A DNA stretch of 64,000 nt from Bradyrhizobium sp. AS23.2 (GTDB lineage Bacteria > Pseudomonadota > Alphaproteobacteria > Rhizobiales > Xanthobacteraceae): positions 1-64,000 of the forward strand of contig NZ_LGHM01000115.1 in assembly GCF_001908185.1 (NCBI RefSeq), written 5' to 3'. Each line of letters begins with the position of its first letter. Position 1 is the first letter of the stretch. The position numbers and the translations under genes are program-made. The notes below the pieces were generated by a model. That model saw only the letters and a program-made list of their open reading frames with translations, was not told the origin of the DNA and searched no databases. Positions 1 to 7,731 of this stretch are shown one piece after another.

Positions 1-2
1 GT

Positions 3-1484
3 TTCCGCGGTGGGGGCGGTGGCGGCTTCCACGGTGGCGGTGGTTTTCGTCCCGCTGGCGGGTTTCACGGTGGCGGCTTTCATTCCGCTGGCGGCTTTCG
101 TGGTGGAGGCTTTCACTCCTTTCGCACCGCGCCACACGCGGGACGCAGTTTCAGCGCACGCGGCTTCCAATCCCACCCGACCCACGTCTTCGCCGGTCGC
201 AACACGCCCTCCGGCTTTCATGGTCGAACCGGCGTTTCGCACGGCTTCGTCGCAGCCAACCGCACCGCCTCGAACCGGATAGCCCAGCGCAATGCCAATG
301 CGGTCGGCCATGCGCTATCCTCGCGTCGGGTCAAGAGCGCTCTGCACGCTCCTGGCGGGCTGCGCAATCCGATGACTCGCGCTGCCATTACGGCGGGCGT
401 CGCGAGTGCCGCCTGGAGTCAGCACAATGGCGGCTTATGGTGGCGCCACCCGCACGGCGGCTTTGGCTGGGTCGGCCCGGTGTTCTGGCCTTTTGCCTAT
501 TACGATCTCTATGATTACGCCTGGTGGGGCTGGGGCTATGACCCATACTTCTGGGACTATGGGTATGAGGATCTCTATGCCGGCTTGTTCGGCCTCTACG
601 ATTATGGCGCCTTGAGTGGCTATGCAGGCTATCTGCCCGGCTATGCCGGACCGACGCGGAGGGTACGCGCTTCCAGAGACTCTGACGCAGAAATAAGCCT
701 TGCCGACATGTGCGGCAGCATCAGCCAGGATATTGCCGGATTTCCGATCGAGCGGTTCCGAGATGCGATCCAGCCCAACGACGAGCAGAGCGCCGCGCTC
801 GACGATCTCGCCAATGCCTCCCAACGAGCGGCTGAGACCATTCGCAATTCATGCCCTCGGGACGTGGCGCTGACCGCGCCGAGCCGTCTCGCTACCATGG
901 AGCAGCGCGTGGCGGCGATGCGCAGCGCCGTCAGCATCGTGCAGCCTGCGCTCGACAAATTCTATGGTCTCCTGAGCGACGAGCAGAAAGCCAAGATCAC
1001 AGCGCTGGCGGCGGATCAGCAGCCTGCGCGGCGCGAGGATCTTCCGAGCAACGGCAACTGCAAGGCGGAGCAGCCCGGCGCGACGGACTGGCCGAGCGAA
1101 CTGATCGAGCGTAACGTGAAGCCGACCGACGCACAGCGCCCGAGCCTCACGGCGCTGGAGGATGCCACGGCCAAGGCGGCGGACATTCTGAAATCATCGT
1201 GTCCGCCGGAAGATGCGCGCACGCCGCCCGCACGGCTTGCCGCGGTTGGAATACGGCTTGATGCCATGCTCCAGGCCATTGGGACGGTGCGCCCAGCGCT
1301 CGATACCTTCTACAACTCGCTGGCCGACGAGCAAAAGGCGGCGTTCGATGCCATCGGCCCCGAGCGAAACGGCGCCACAAATGCGTTAGCCGCCGACAGA
1401 GCCGAGAGCCCACGGCCTCGTCACCGCCGCCACCGTCATCGCTACAATTACGGCGGCATCATCTTGCGCATGATGGGGCTGTGA
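3..1484 (+). CDS. LTxxQ/Spy-like repeat protein with Gly/Phe/His-rich N-terminus (5' partial)
   Basis: The reading frame is open from the first bases of the window, so the true start lies upstream. The visible N-terminal ~90 residues are a low-complexity run of Gly, Phe, His and Arg with repeats such as GGFHGGG. A Tyr/Trp/Gly-rich stretch follows (around 440-640 nt), rich in FWPFAYYD-type segments. The C-terminal part carries two tandem copies of an alpha-helical module, each ending in an F-Y-x2-L-x-D/A-EQKA motif (FYGLLSDEQKA near 960 and FYNSLADEQKA near 1310). This resembles the LTxxQ motif of Spy/CpxP-type periplasmic chaperones. It ends with an Arg/His-rich tail. An envelope-stress or metal-binding role is inferred from family resemblance only. 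No signal peptide can be assessed because the start is missing. Confidence 0.75.
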   Translation, partial: FRGGGGGGFHGGGGFRPAGGFHGGGFHSAGGFRGGGFHSFRTAPHAGRSFSARGFQSHPTHVFAGRNTPSGFHGRTGVSHGFVAANRTASNRIAQRNANAVGHALSSRRVKSALHAPGGLRNPMTRAAITAGVASAAWSQHNGGLWWRHPHGGFGWVGPVFWPFAYYDLYDYAWWGWGYDPYFWDYGYEDLYAGLFGLYDYGALSGYAGYLPGYAGPTRRVRASRDSDAEISLADMCGSISQDIAGFPIERFRDAIQPNDEQSAALDDLANASQRAAETIRNSCPRDVALTAPSRLATMEQRVAAMRSAVSIVQPALDKFYGLLSDEQKAKITALAADQQPARREDLPSNGNCKAEQPGATDWPSELIERNVKPTDAQRPSLTALEDATAKAADILKSSCPPEDARTPPARLAAVGIRLDAMLQAIGTVRPALDTFYNSLADEQKAAFDAIGPERNGATNALAADRAESPRPRHRRHRHRYNYGGIILRMMGL

Positions 1485-2155
1485 CACGCGTTGACAGCTT
1501 TCGTCCTGAGGACCTACGCGCCGTTCGCGGCAAAGAGAAAGTATCCTTTTCCTTGTTGGGAAAGCGGTCTGGTCGACCACTGGGACGACGAACCGGCGGC
1601 GCATGCAGCGGCAGCCCTACAAACGGATACGAAGATCACGTTCGGCGCCGGGTTTAGAGCGCCCATCTCCTGCGATGGTTGGCAGATCCGCACTTTCGTC
1701 GAAATCGTCCCAATTCAAAACCCCGCTTGGGGTGCGGTTGGCCGGGCTACTTTAGCGGACCGTGGCCAGCATGCGATCTCCGTGTTGCCTCGCAAGCATC
1801 CACTGCGGGTACTCCGGCCTGAGAGCGCTGACCAGCTTGTCCTGAACGGTCACTGAAGCACAAGCCGCGTCCGAGCGCGCGACGTAACCTCGAAACCTGA
1901 CGGGATTCGGATGCGTGACAATTCCTTCGTTGATGTCGACGGAGAAATTGTAGATCGCATTCACAAGCGCCTCCCGGCTAGACCTTGGTATGGTTCCGTG
2001 ATTCCTTCAGACGACCGACCTTTACCTAAGTTCGATTGAGCGGTTCATCACAATGACCTTAGGGTGGATGCGTTGGAAGAGCGCGGGCTCACCGCGCGCA
2101 GCAGCGAAAGAGGAAAGATCGACAAACACTGCGATAGAGCCAAGAGGAGACGACA
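1485..2155. other. Mostly non-coding stretch with one weak small gene candidate
   Basis: Apart from the small minus-strand candidate at 1752-1964 I see no convincing gene here. A 121-codon plus-strand frame at 1491-1856 has no ribosome binding site and an uneven composition, and it overlaps the candidate. No hairpin with a T-run was found downstream of the LTxxQ gene. Confidence 0.4.
1752..1964 (-). CDS. Small hypothetical protein (70 aa)
   Basis: A 70-codon frame starts with ATG 9 bases after a strong GGGAGG ribosome binding site (reverse complement of 1974-1979). The protein starts MNAIYNFSVDINEG and has no motif I recognise. It contains two Cys-free halves with a central RSDAACASV segment. 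No transmembrane segment or signal peptide is evident. It lies alone, convergent with the upstream LTxxQ gene. The good ribosome binding site is the main support. Function unknown. Confidence 0.4.
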   Translation of the reverse strand: MNAIYNFSVDINEGIVTHPNPVRFRGYVARSDAACASVTVQDKLVSALRPEYPQWMLARQHGDRMLATVR

Positions 2156-2377
2156 ATGCCCAATTGCAGCAAGAATCCTGGACATGGCAAAGCCACGCGA
2201 TGCGCAGTCTGTGACGGCAAGTTTGGACTCGTCCGGTACTACTCGTGGCGAACTCCTCTTTGCTCCAAGGTGTGCGTCGATCGCTTTAGAACTCGCCGGG
2301 AAAGTGATCGCAATTGGCTGACCTGGCTCAAGATCGCCTTGAACGAACTGCCAGAGAATCGCGCGAGGGCAACATGA
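2156..2377 (+). CDS. Small Cys-rich (zinc-finger-like) hypothetical protein
   Basis: This 73-residue protein begins at an ATG preceded by AGAGGAGA with good spacing. It has paired cysteines, CAVC near residue 16 and CSKVC near residue 36, which could form a four-Cys metal site. The rest is basic and aromatic (LVRYYSWRTPLC). Its TGA overlaps the ATG of the next small gene in an ATGA, so the two are probably co-translated. The Cys pattern suggests a zinc ribbon-like fold, but no family name can be given. Function unknown. Confidence 0.6.
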   Translation: MPNCSKNPGHGKATRCAVCDGKFGLVRYYSWRTPLCSKVCVDRFRTRRESDRNWLTWLKIALNELPENRARAT

Positions 2378-2583
2378 CGTTACAGATCTCACAGCGAGGT
2401 AAGCAGTACTTGCAGACAGCACGGACCCTGCTCCGCACCGCCCAAACCATGACCGACGAGATGGTTGTGAGTCAGCTCAAGGCCCTGGCCGATGATTACG
2501 AGCGGCGAGCCGAGAAGGCGTCGCTTGCTGACGCTGCCAAGGCTTTGGCTCGCTCGGCGGCTGTCGTTGAACCGGAGTGGTAG
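2374..2583 (+). CDS. Small helical hypothetical protein (69 aa)
   Basis: The start ATG overlaps the stop of the preceding small gene (ATGA at 2374-2377) and has GAGG five bases upstream. The product is predicted to be almost entirely helical and amphipathic (ARTLLRTAQTMTDEM, LKALADDYERRAEKA), with an Ala-rich end finishing VVEPEW. It has no transmembrane segment. Short helical proteins of this type are frequent in Bradyrhizobium (recalled, not searched). Its function is unknown. The coupling to the Cys-rich gene suggests the two act together or are expressed at a fixed ratio. Confidence 0.6.
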   Translation: MTLQISQRGKQYLQTARTLLRTAQTMTDEMVVSQLKALADDYERRAEKASLADAAKALARSAAVVEPEW

Positions 2584-2701
2584 GGCACGCCTGGCCTTGC
2601 CTGGTCACAAGCTTTTCATTGTTTCCGCCTGCAGGCCTGCGGTGGTTTGCTGGCCCACATTGGGATGATTATCGTCGTCTCATCGCGCGTTTGGAGCGAA
2701 C

Positions 2702-2965
2702 ATGGGCGAGGTCTTCCGATTTACTCCAAAGTCCAGGCCCAACCGCCTGGCTCATGGCTGGCCCGGGGCGAATAGAGGCGAAATTGTCCAATTTATCCCA
2801 AGGTCGGAGCGCGCGCGAATCCGCCTCATTCGAGAAGCGCGCGCGATCAATGGCAGCATCTTCCCGTCGTCTGATCCGGTTGGCGCGCGGAGGGATACCA
2901 TATCATTGAGCCACACGGCAGGCGGCGCCACTACCAATCGCCACGACGGGACCCTACTGTCATGA
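2702..2965 (+). CDS. Small basic hypothetical protein (87 aa)
   Basis: The ATG follows GGAG with about 6 bases of spacing. The protein contains two similar phrases, GEVFRFTPKS near the N-terminus and GEIVQFIPRSERARIRLI in the middle, which suggests an internal duplication. A basic helix, REARAINGSIFP, follows. It has no transmembrane segment and no Cys pair. Its TGA overlaps the ATG of the following gene (ATGA 2962-2965). I have seen the second phrase in small rhizobial proteins but know no function. Confidence 0.5.
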   Translation: MGEVFRFTPKSRPNRLAHGWPGANRGEIVQFIPRSERARIRLIREARAINGSIFPSSDPVGARRDTISLSHTAGGATTNRHDGTLLS

Positions 2966-3171
2966 TCAAGATCATCGCCGTGCTCTGCAATCTCTCGTCT
3001 CCCGCGAATTGCCACGACCAGATCGTCACTGCATCGGATTTTGCCGATATCTCGATGCAGTCCTGCCTGATGGGCGCGCCGCAACTCGCGGGGTGGATGC
3101 AGCAGCATCCGGCCGAGCGCCTGGCGGCATGGCGCTGCGTGATCGGCAAGAAGGATGACAGAGGAGCCTAG
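2962..3171 (+). CDS. Small hypothetical protein (69 aa), possibly exported
   Basis: Its start overlaps the stop of the preceding small gene by four bases, so translation is likely coupled. The protein begins MIKIIAVLCNLSSPANC. This is a short hydrophobic N-terminus followed by Cys, and further Cys residues occur near positions 33 and 59. It could be a weak signal sequence or a membrane-associated segment. The C-terminal half contains AGWMQQHPAERLAAWRC. It resembles a family of tiny Bradyrhizobium proteins (recalled). Function unknown. Confidence 0.5.
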   Translation: MIKIIAVLCNLSSPANCHDQIVTASDFADISMQSCLMGAPQLAGWMQQHPAERLAAWRCVIGKKDDRGA

Positions 3172-3256
3172 TGAGCCGCCTCAATACCCGGCAAGGGAGT
3201 GAAATTGCCGCTGCCTGGTTTGCGATCATTTCGCCCGAGGCAGTCGACGGTTCGCA

Positions 3257-3450
3257 CTGGCGGAGTTTTTCGGGATTTGAATCGAGAACGAATTCGAAAC
3301 CGCCTTCATTCAACAACCGCTGGTAGGTGGGCTCAGCGAGCGCCGTGCGCGTGGCCTTCGCGATATGCTCTATGATCGGGGTCGGTGCACCGGACGGCGC
3401 GAGCGGTTCCATCATTGCAGTCACGGTCAAGCCGGGATGTTGATGGTAAT
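3257..3450 (-). pseudogene. Relic of a tripartite tricarboxylate transporter (Bug/TctC-type) receptor C-terminus
   Basis: About 60 residues in the minus strand read like the C-terminal part of Bug-family periplasmic solute receptors: MMEPLAPSGAPTPIIEHIAK, a helix, EPTYQRLLNEGGFEFV, then DSNPEKLRQ. In intact family members (about 300-330 residues) this is followed by roughly 20 more residues of a conserved closing helix. Here the similarity stops and the frame drifts into unrelated sequence. There is no upstream two-thirds of the gene. It is therefore a decayed fragment, overlapping the end of the small gene at 2962-3171. Confidence 0.6.
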
Positions 3451-3578
3451 GCTGGACCCGTAGGACGGGGGAGGTCGTAAGCCGCGTGGTGTTCCGATTA
3501 TGCTCCCCGTAGTTCTCCTACCGTGAACGAGGCCCCGAGGCGGTAGACACCTGCGGCGGCTTGTCGCATACATGGCGT

Positions 3579-3848
3579 ATGAAGAAAGGCGACGTCACCT
3601 GCCCCGATTGCTTCGCCGGTTATCGCCGGATCGAATTGGAGACACGCAAGGGGCAACCCGGGCACTTTAGGTGTCTGGTTTGCGAACGAATTCGAGAAGT
3701 CTTCGACGGCTCGCGGGAGATCGCTTACCGACTAACCGTGCAGCCCTCCGACCTGCGTCCACATGATAAGACCGGTGCGGAGGAGCGATGCTCGCTGTGG
3801 TCTTGTCGTTGGATTGACCACTGTGGCGCCGGTCTTAATCCCGTTTGA
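3579..3848 (+). CDS. Small zinc-ribbon hypothetical protein
   Basis: The start is taken at the ATG giving MKKGDVTCPDC. An in-frame TTG at 3561 is possible but less likely. Two CxxC knuckles, CPDC at residues 8-11 and CLVC near residue 32, frame a basic strand (GYRRIELETRKGQ). This is the layout of a zinc ribbon. The segment EVFDGSREIAYRLTVQP is similar to a widespread small rhizobial protein family that I recall. The last ~30 residues (after LTVQP) look less conserved and may be read-through into new sequence. Function unknown; nucleic-acid or protein binding is possible. Confidence 0.6.
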   Translation: MKKGDVTCPDCFAGYRRIELETRKGQPGHFRCLVCERIREVFDGSREIAYRLTVQPSDLRPHDKTGAEERCSLWSCRWIDHCGAGLNPV

Positions 3849-3872
3849 GTTCATAGCGCTACGTGCCCAACA

Positions 3873-3895
3873 GGGCCGCAAAATATTTGCGGCCC
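3873..3895. terminator. Strong hairpin downstream of the zinc-ribbon gene
   Basis: A perfect 10-bp stem (GGGCCGCAAA / TTTGCGGCCC) closes a 3-base ATA loop. CAACA and TGTTG just outside can extend the pairing with a small bulge. It lies 25 bases after the stop of the gene at 3579-3848 and before the convergent AraC gene. There is no long T-run, only GCTTGTTG. It could serve as a bidirectional terminator. Confidence 0.6.
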
Positions 3896-4108
3896 GCTTG
3901 TTGACCAGTAGCGCTTCTCCGATGCCTCCTTGATTTGGCTCAATCGCCCCTGTTGGCTTCAGCCTAGCGTGACGACGCGGGGAGGGGCACTCGCAGGGTG
4001 CTCGTCATGTCCGAACGGATGTCTCTCTCCGACGTGCATCATCACCCAGAAAAGACCAAAAGCTCCAAGCACGCTCTCGAGATGCTCGCCCTAGCGAGGG
4101 CCGCCGGC

Positions 4109-5176
4109 CTATTCGGTTCTGATCTCGCTGGGCGACTTCTTCGTCCAGCGGCGAAATGCACGGCGGAAATTTGCGGCGTCGCTGAATCCCAGCGCCAGCG
4201 CAATGTCCTCGTTGGCGAGCTTGGTCGTGCGCAGATATTTCAGCGCGATGTGTGCCCGGAGTTCATCCAGGAGGCCTCGAAAAGAGATGTCTTGCTGCCG
4301 AAGCTGACGCCTCAGCGAACGATCACTGATGTCGAGCAGTTTTGCCACGGCGGCAAGGGTTGGAGGGTTGGCGATATCCCGCAGCAGAAACGCGCGGATT
4401 TCCCCGGCGATCCCAACTCGTAATTTCAGTTCGTCCAGCAGATTGTCGCAAAGCGCAACGACCATCGGATAGGTCGTCTTGTTTCCGAGATGTGCGGCCT
4501 GGTCCAGCCAGTCCGAGCGAAAAACGATCCGGTTGAGCCCGCCCCCGAAATGTACCGGACATCCGATGAGGTCCGCGGGAAGGCCGAAGCCATCGCCTTC
4601 AGAATAGGTCAGGCTGACGTGATCGGGAGTGAATGCGGCGCCCATGATATCGCGCATCAACGAGATGTGGATACCGATCTGCATCTCGGTGATGAAGCGG
4701 TAGACTCGTGGATTGATTGATGCGCGCGTATTGGGTTCAATCGTCCAGCTTCCGAACCCTTTCTCCTCCCTGAACTCGATCGTTGCGAGCGGCGCGGCAA
4801 GCGAGTGATAACGCCAGGCAAAGGCCATGGCGTCGCGAAAGTCGGGACAGCAAAGAATAGCAAATCCGTACATGCCGTAGGTGGAGATATGGATGGACGC
4901 GCCGATGCGATACGGCAGGTGCGGCTCGCTTGAAAGTCGAACGGCGTTCTCGCAAGCCGTCATCAATTGCGCGAGCGAAATCCTCGTCTTCGGAGAGTGC
5001 ACGTCCTCCTCAAGGAGAGAGACGTTTCTCAATATTTCGTTGGCCGGGTGCCCCCGTTTGACTAGCTCGTCAAACAGGGCCGCGAGTTTGGTCGACTCGT
5101 AGACGCGTTCGCCTGGTCCGACGACCGGCGCTTCCTTCGCATCGATCGTCTTGCCGAGCTGCCTGGAATCGCTCAA
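4109..5176 (-). CDS. AraC-family regulator with AraC-binding-type N-terminal domain (OruR/ArgR-like)
   Basis: This 355-residue protein has a long N-terminal effector domain of the PF12625 type (residues ~30-215, with RISLAQLMTACENAVRLS and YGMYGFAILCCPDFRDAM). A C-terminal double helix-turn-helix AraC domain follows (residues ~255-350), ending ALGFSDAANFRRAFRRWTKK. Proteins of this architecture respond to small organic acids or amino acids. It is divergent from the acyl-CoA/PHA operon starting at 5566, with 389 bases between them. Control of that operon is the obvious hypothesis. It differs in N-terminal domain from the other AraC proteins in the window. Confidence 0.9.
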   Translation of the reverse strand: MSDSRQLGKTIDAKEAPVVGPGERVYESTKLAALFDELVKRGHPANEILRNVSLLEEDVHSPKTRISLAQLMTACENAVRLSSEPHLPYRIGASIHISTYGMYGFAILCCPDFRDAMAFAWRYHSLAAPLATIEFREEKGFGSWTIEPNTRASINPRVYRFITEMQIGIHISLMRDIMGAAFTPDHVSLTYSEGDGFGLPADLIGCPVHFGGGLNRIVFRSDWLDQAAHLGNKTTYPMVVALCDNLLDELKLRVGIAGEIRAFLLRDIANPPTLAAVAKLLDISDRSLRRQLRQQDISFRGLLDELRAHIALKYLRTTKLANEDIALALGFSDAANFRRAFRRWTKKSPSEIRTE

Positions 5177-5565
5177 CTGAACCTACCTGTGAATACGGTC
5201 GCAACTCGCGAGCCGACTTAAACCGACCACAAGCATATGCTGCATTGCTGTCGAAGCCGAACAGCAGTTTTTCGATCGTCCTGCAGATCGCCCGTCGCTC
5301 ATTGTGCAGCGCCGAGATAAGGCTTCCCGCAGACTCAAATCGCAGCAATTTTGTGCAAGACCGCGTGACGGTTTGAGGCGCACGCTTGTCCGGCCCGGAC
5401 CGGGCGTTGTCCGTTGCAGACCTTCGCAAGAACGACGCCGCGCGCGAGGCTTGCGCGGTTGTCGCGCGACGGAACCGTCGTGAGGCAGGTCGGCAGACCA
5501 GGTGATCCGCTTGCTTAGAACTGCGGACGCTGGCCGCCGGGAGTGAGACGTTGAGGGAGGCCGCC
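5177..5565. promoter_or_regulatory. Divergent intergenic region between AraC regulator and PHA operon
   Basis: This 389-base stretch separates the minus-strand AraC gene from the plus-strand acyl-CoA ligase and must hold both promoters. I find no confident -35/-10 or sigma-54 element by eye. A GC-rich imperfect palindrome (GCCCGGACCGGGC, near 5391-5403) is the only striking motif. No convincing ORF is present. The role as shared control region is inferred from gene orientation. Confidence 0.4.
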
Positions 5566-7218
5566 ATGGTCGGAAGGCTGATTCAGAGCGCGAAGTCTGC
5601 CTATCAGTTTCCTTTGATTTTCAAGCAGTTGTGGCACACGCCGCTCGTGCAGGCGCCCGATCAGGAGATTGTCTATCGCGATCTCAGGCGCTTCACCTAT
5701 CGCCAGACCAGCGAACGGATTGGCCGTCTTGCATCGGCCCTGAGCAAGGCAGGAGTAGAACCCGGTGACACTGTCGGCGTCCTCGATTGGGACAGCCACC
5801 GCTTCCTCGAGGCATTCTTCGCGATCCCCATGATGGGGTGCGTGCTGCAGACGGTGAATGTCCGGCTGTCGCCTGAACAGATCGCCTACACGATCGATCA
5901 CGCAGGTTCGTCGACGCTTCTCGTGAATGAAGAGTTCGTCGGATTGCTGGAAGGGATGAAGTCCCAATTGCCGAAGGTCAAGCGGTTGATCGTGATGTCG
6001 GACGGACCGGCGCCGCAGACGGGCGGCCTGTCCTTCATCGGCGAATATGAGAGCCTGCTTGCTGCCGCGTCACCCGACTACGACTTTCCCGACTTCGACG
6101 AGAACACCCAGGCGACGACATTCTATACGACCGGCACGACCGGTCTGCCCAAGGGGGTCTATTATAGTCACCGGCAACTCGTGCTCCACTCGCTGGCGGG
6201 ATTGGCTCTGTTCGGGATCGCGGGCACGCAGGGCCGCTTTTCGCGTGACGACGTCTACATGCCGATCACGCCGATGTTCCACGTCCACGCCTGGGGCTTC
6301 CCTTGGTCGGCGACGCTCGCCGGCGTCAAGCAGGTCTATCCCGGACGCTATGAGCCGGCGATGCTGGTCAAGCTGATCAAGAGCGAGGGTGTGACCTTCA
6401 CCCATGGCGTGCCGACCATTTTGCGGATGCTGCTGGACGCCGCCGCCAAGGCGAACGTCGATCTGAATGGTCTCAAGATGGTGATCGGAGGCTCCGCCTT
6501 GCCGAAGGCTCTCGCCAAGCAGGCGCTCGCCGCAGGCATTGACATTTTCGCCGGCTACGGGATGTCGGAGACCGGACCGCTTGCAGCGGTTTCCCACGTC
6601 AGATCGAAGGACCTCTCGGGCGATTCCGACGGCGAGGTCGAGTTCCGCACAAGAGCCGGCATGGCCGGGCCGTTGGTGGATTTGCACATTGTCGACGACG
6701 ACATGAAGGACGTACCGCATGACGGCAAGTCCGCCGGTGAGATCGTCTTGCGCGCACCCTGGCTCACGCAGGGCTACTTCAACAATCCCGAAGGCTCAGA
6801 ACAGCTCTGGGCCGGAGGCTATCTGCACACCAGCGATATCGCGGTGGTGAGCCCCGATGGCTACGTGCATATCACCGACCGCATCAAGGACGTCATCAAG
6901 ACCGGCGGCGAATGGGTGTCGTCATTGCAGATCGAGGACCTGATCTCGCAATGCCCCGGCGTTGCGGATGCCGCTGTCATCGGCGTCAAGGACGAGAAGT
7001 GGGGCGAACGACCGCTGGCGCTCGTGGTCAAGCAGGAGTCCGAAACGGACGGCGTCAGCGAAACTGCCATCAAGGATCATCTCAAGGTGTTTGCGGACAA
7101 GGGCGTTATTTCAAAATATGGCATCCCGGAGAAGATCATTTTCATCGCGAATATTCCGAAGACGAGCGTCGGCAAGATCAACAAGCAGGAGCTGCGGAAA
7201 CGGTATGGCAACGTGTAG
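5566..7218 (+). CDS. Acyl-CoA synthetase (AMP-forming; FadD-like)
   Basis: This 550-residue AMP-forming ligase activates a fatty or other carboxylic acid to its acyl-CoA at the expense of ATP. The P-loop-like signature TTFYTTGTTGLPKG lies at residues ~184-197. The A5 motif GYGMSETGP is near residue 330. The hinge and A8 region reads DRIKDVIKTGGEWVSS, and the C-terminal catalytic lysine region is PKTSVGKINKQELR. The start is ATG 5566, which has GAGGGAGG just upstream; an in-frame TTG at 5551 is inferior. It is first in an operon with MaoC hydratase, PHA synthase, depolymerase, phasin and acyl-CoA dehydrogenase. It probably feeds acyl-CoA into that pathway. Chain-length preference cannot be read from sequence. 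Confidence 0.92.
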   Translation: MVGRLIQSAKSAYQFPLIFKQLWHTPLVQAPDQEIVYRDLRRFTYRQTSERIGRLASALSKAGVEPGDTVGVLDWDSHRFLEAFFAIPMMGCVLQTVNVRLSPEQIAYTIDHAGSSTLLVNEEFVGLLEGMKSQLPKVKRLIVMSDGPAPQTGGLSFIGEYESLLAAASPDYDFPDFDENTQATTFYTTGTTGLPKGVYYSHRQLVLHSLAGLALFGIAGTQGRFSRDDVYMPITPMFHVHAWGFPWSATLAGVKQVYPGRYEPAMLVKLIKSEGVTFTHGVPTILRMLLDAAAKANVDLNGLKMVIGGSALPKALAKQALAAGIDIFAGYGMSETGPLAAVSHVRSKDLSGDSDGEVEFRTRAGMAGPLVDLHIVDDDMKDVPHDGKSAGEIVLRAPWLTQGYFNNPEGSEQLWAGGYLHTSDIAVVSPDGYVHITDRIKDVIKTGGEWVSSLQIEDLISQCPGVADAAVIGVKDEKWGERPLALVVKQESETDGVSETAIKDHLKVFADKGVISKYGIPEKIIFIANIPKTSVGKINKQELRKRYGNV

Positions 7219-7251
7219 CCGTCCGCCACAGCCACGAACGGGGAGGAGAAC

Positions 7252-7731
7252 GTGAGCAACCTCACTCTTGCCGACCTGAGCGAACGAGTTGGCCAGGAAC
7301 TTGGTCTTTCCGACTGGGTTGCGATCGACCAAGCGCGCATCGACACCTTTGCGTCCTGTACGGGCGATCGCCAGTGGATTCACGTTGATGTCGAGAAAGC
7401 GAAGCGGGAGAGTCCTTTTCGCGGTCCGATCGCTCACGGCTATCTGACGCTCGCGATGGTCGCTCCGCTCGCCATGGAGATCGGCGTCATCCCGCGTGAC
7501 GCCGCGGCCGGGCTGAACTACGGGATCGACAAGGTCCGCTTCCTCGCGCCGGTGCCGGCCGGCGCGCGCGTGAGATTGCGCGTCGTGCTCGCCGGAGTAG
7601 AGCCGAGGGACGGCGGACAGGTAATCATGAAGACCCAGAACACGCTGGAAGTGGAGGGATCGGAGAAACCTGCCCTGATCGCCGAGACGCTGGCGCTCCT
7701 GATCCCCGCAGCGGGAGCGCGACGACAATGA
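7252..7731 (+). CDS. MaoC-like (R)-specific enoyl-CoA hydratase
   Basis: This 159-residue single hot-dog protein has the hydratase-2 catalytic pair, D39 and H44, in SCTGDRQWIHVD. The hydratase loop GPIAHGYLTLAM follows. This family adds water to trans-2-enoyl-CoA to give (R)-3-hydroxyacyl-CoA, the substrate of PHA synthase. Translation starts at GTG 7252 behind GGGGAGGAG. The end overlaps the PHA synthase start (ATGA at 7728-7731). Its position between an acyl-CoA ligase and phaC strongly suggests that it supplies PHA monomers from fatty-acid intermediates, in the manner of PhaJ. Confidence 0.9.
   Translation: MSNLTLADLSERVGQELGLSDWVAIDQARIDTFASCTGDRQWIHVDVEKAKRESPFRGPIAHGYLTLAMVAPLAMEIGVIPRDAAAGLNYGIDKVRFLAPVPAGARVRLRVVLAGVEPRDGGQVIMKTQNTLEVEGSEKPALIAETLALLIPAAGARRQ

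Noticed and set aside
1491..1856. 121-codon plus-strand frame
   Set aside because: No ribosome binding site, odd composition and no recognisable homology; overlaps a better small minus-strand frame.
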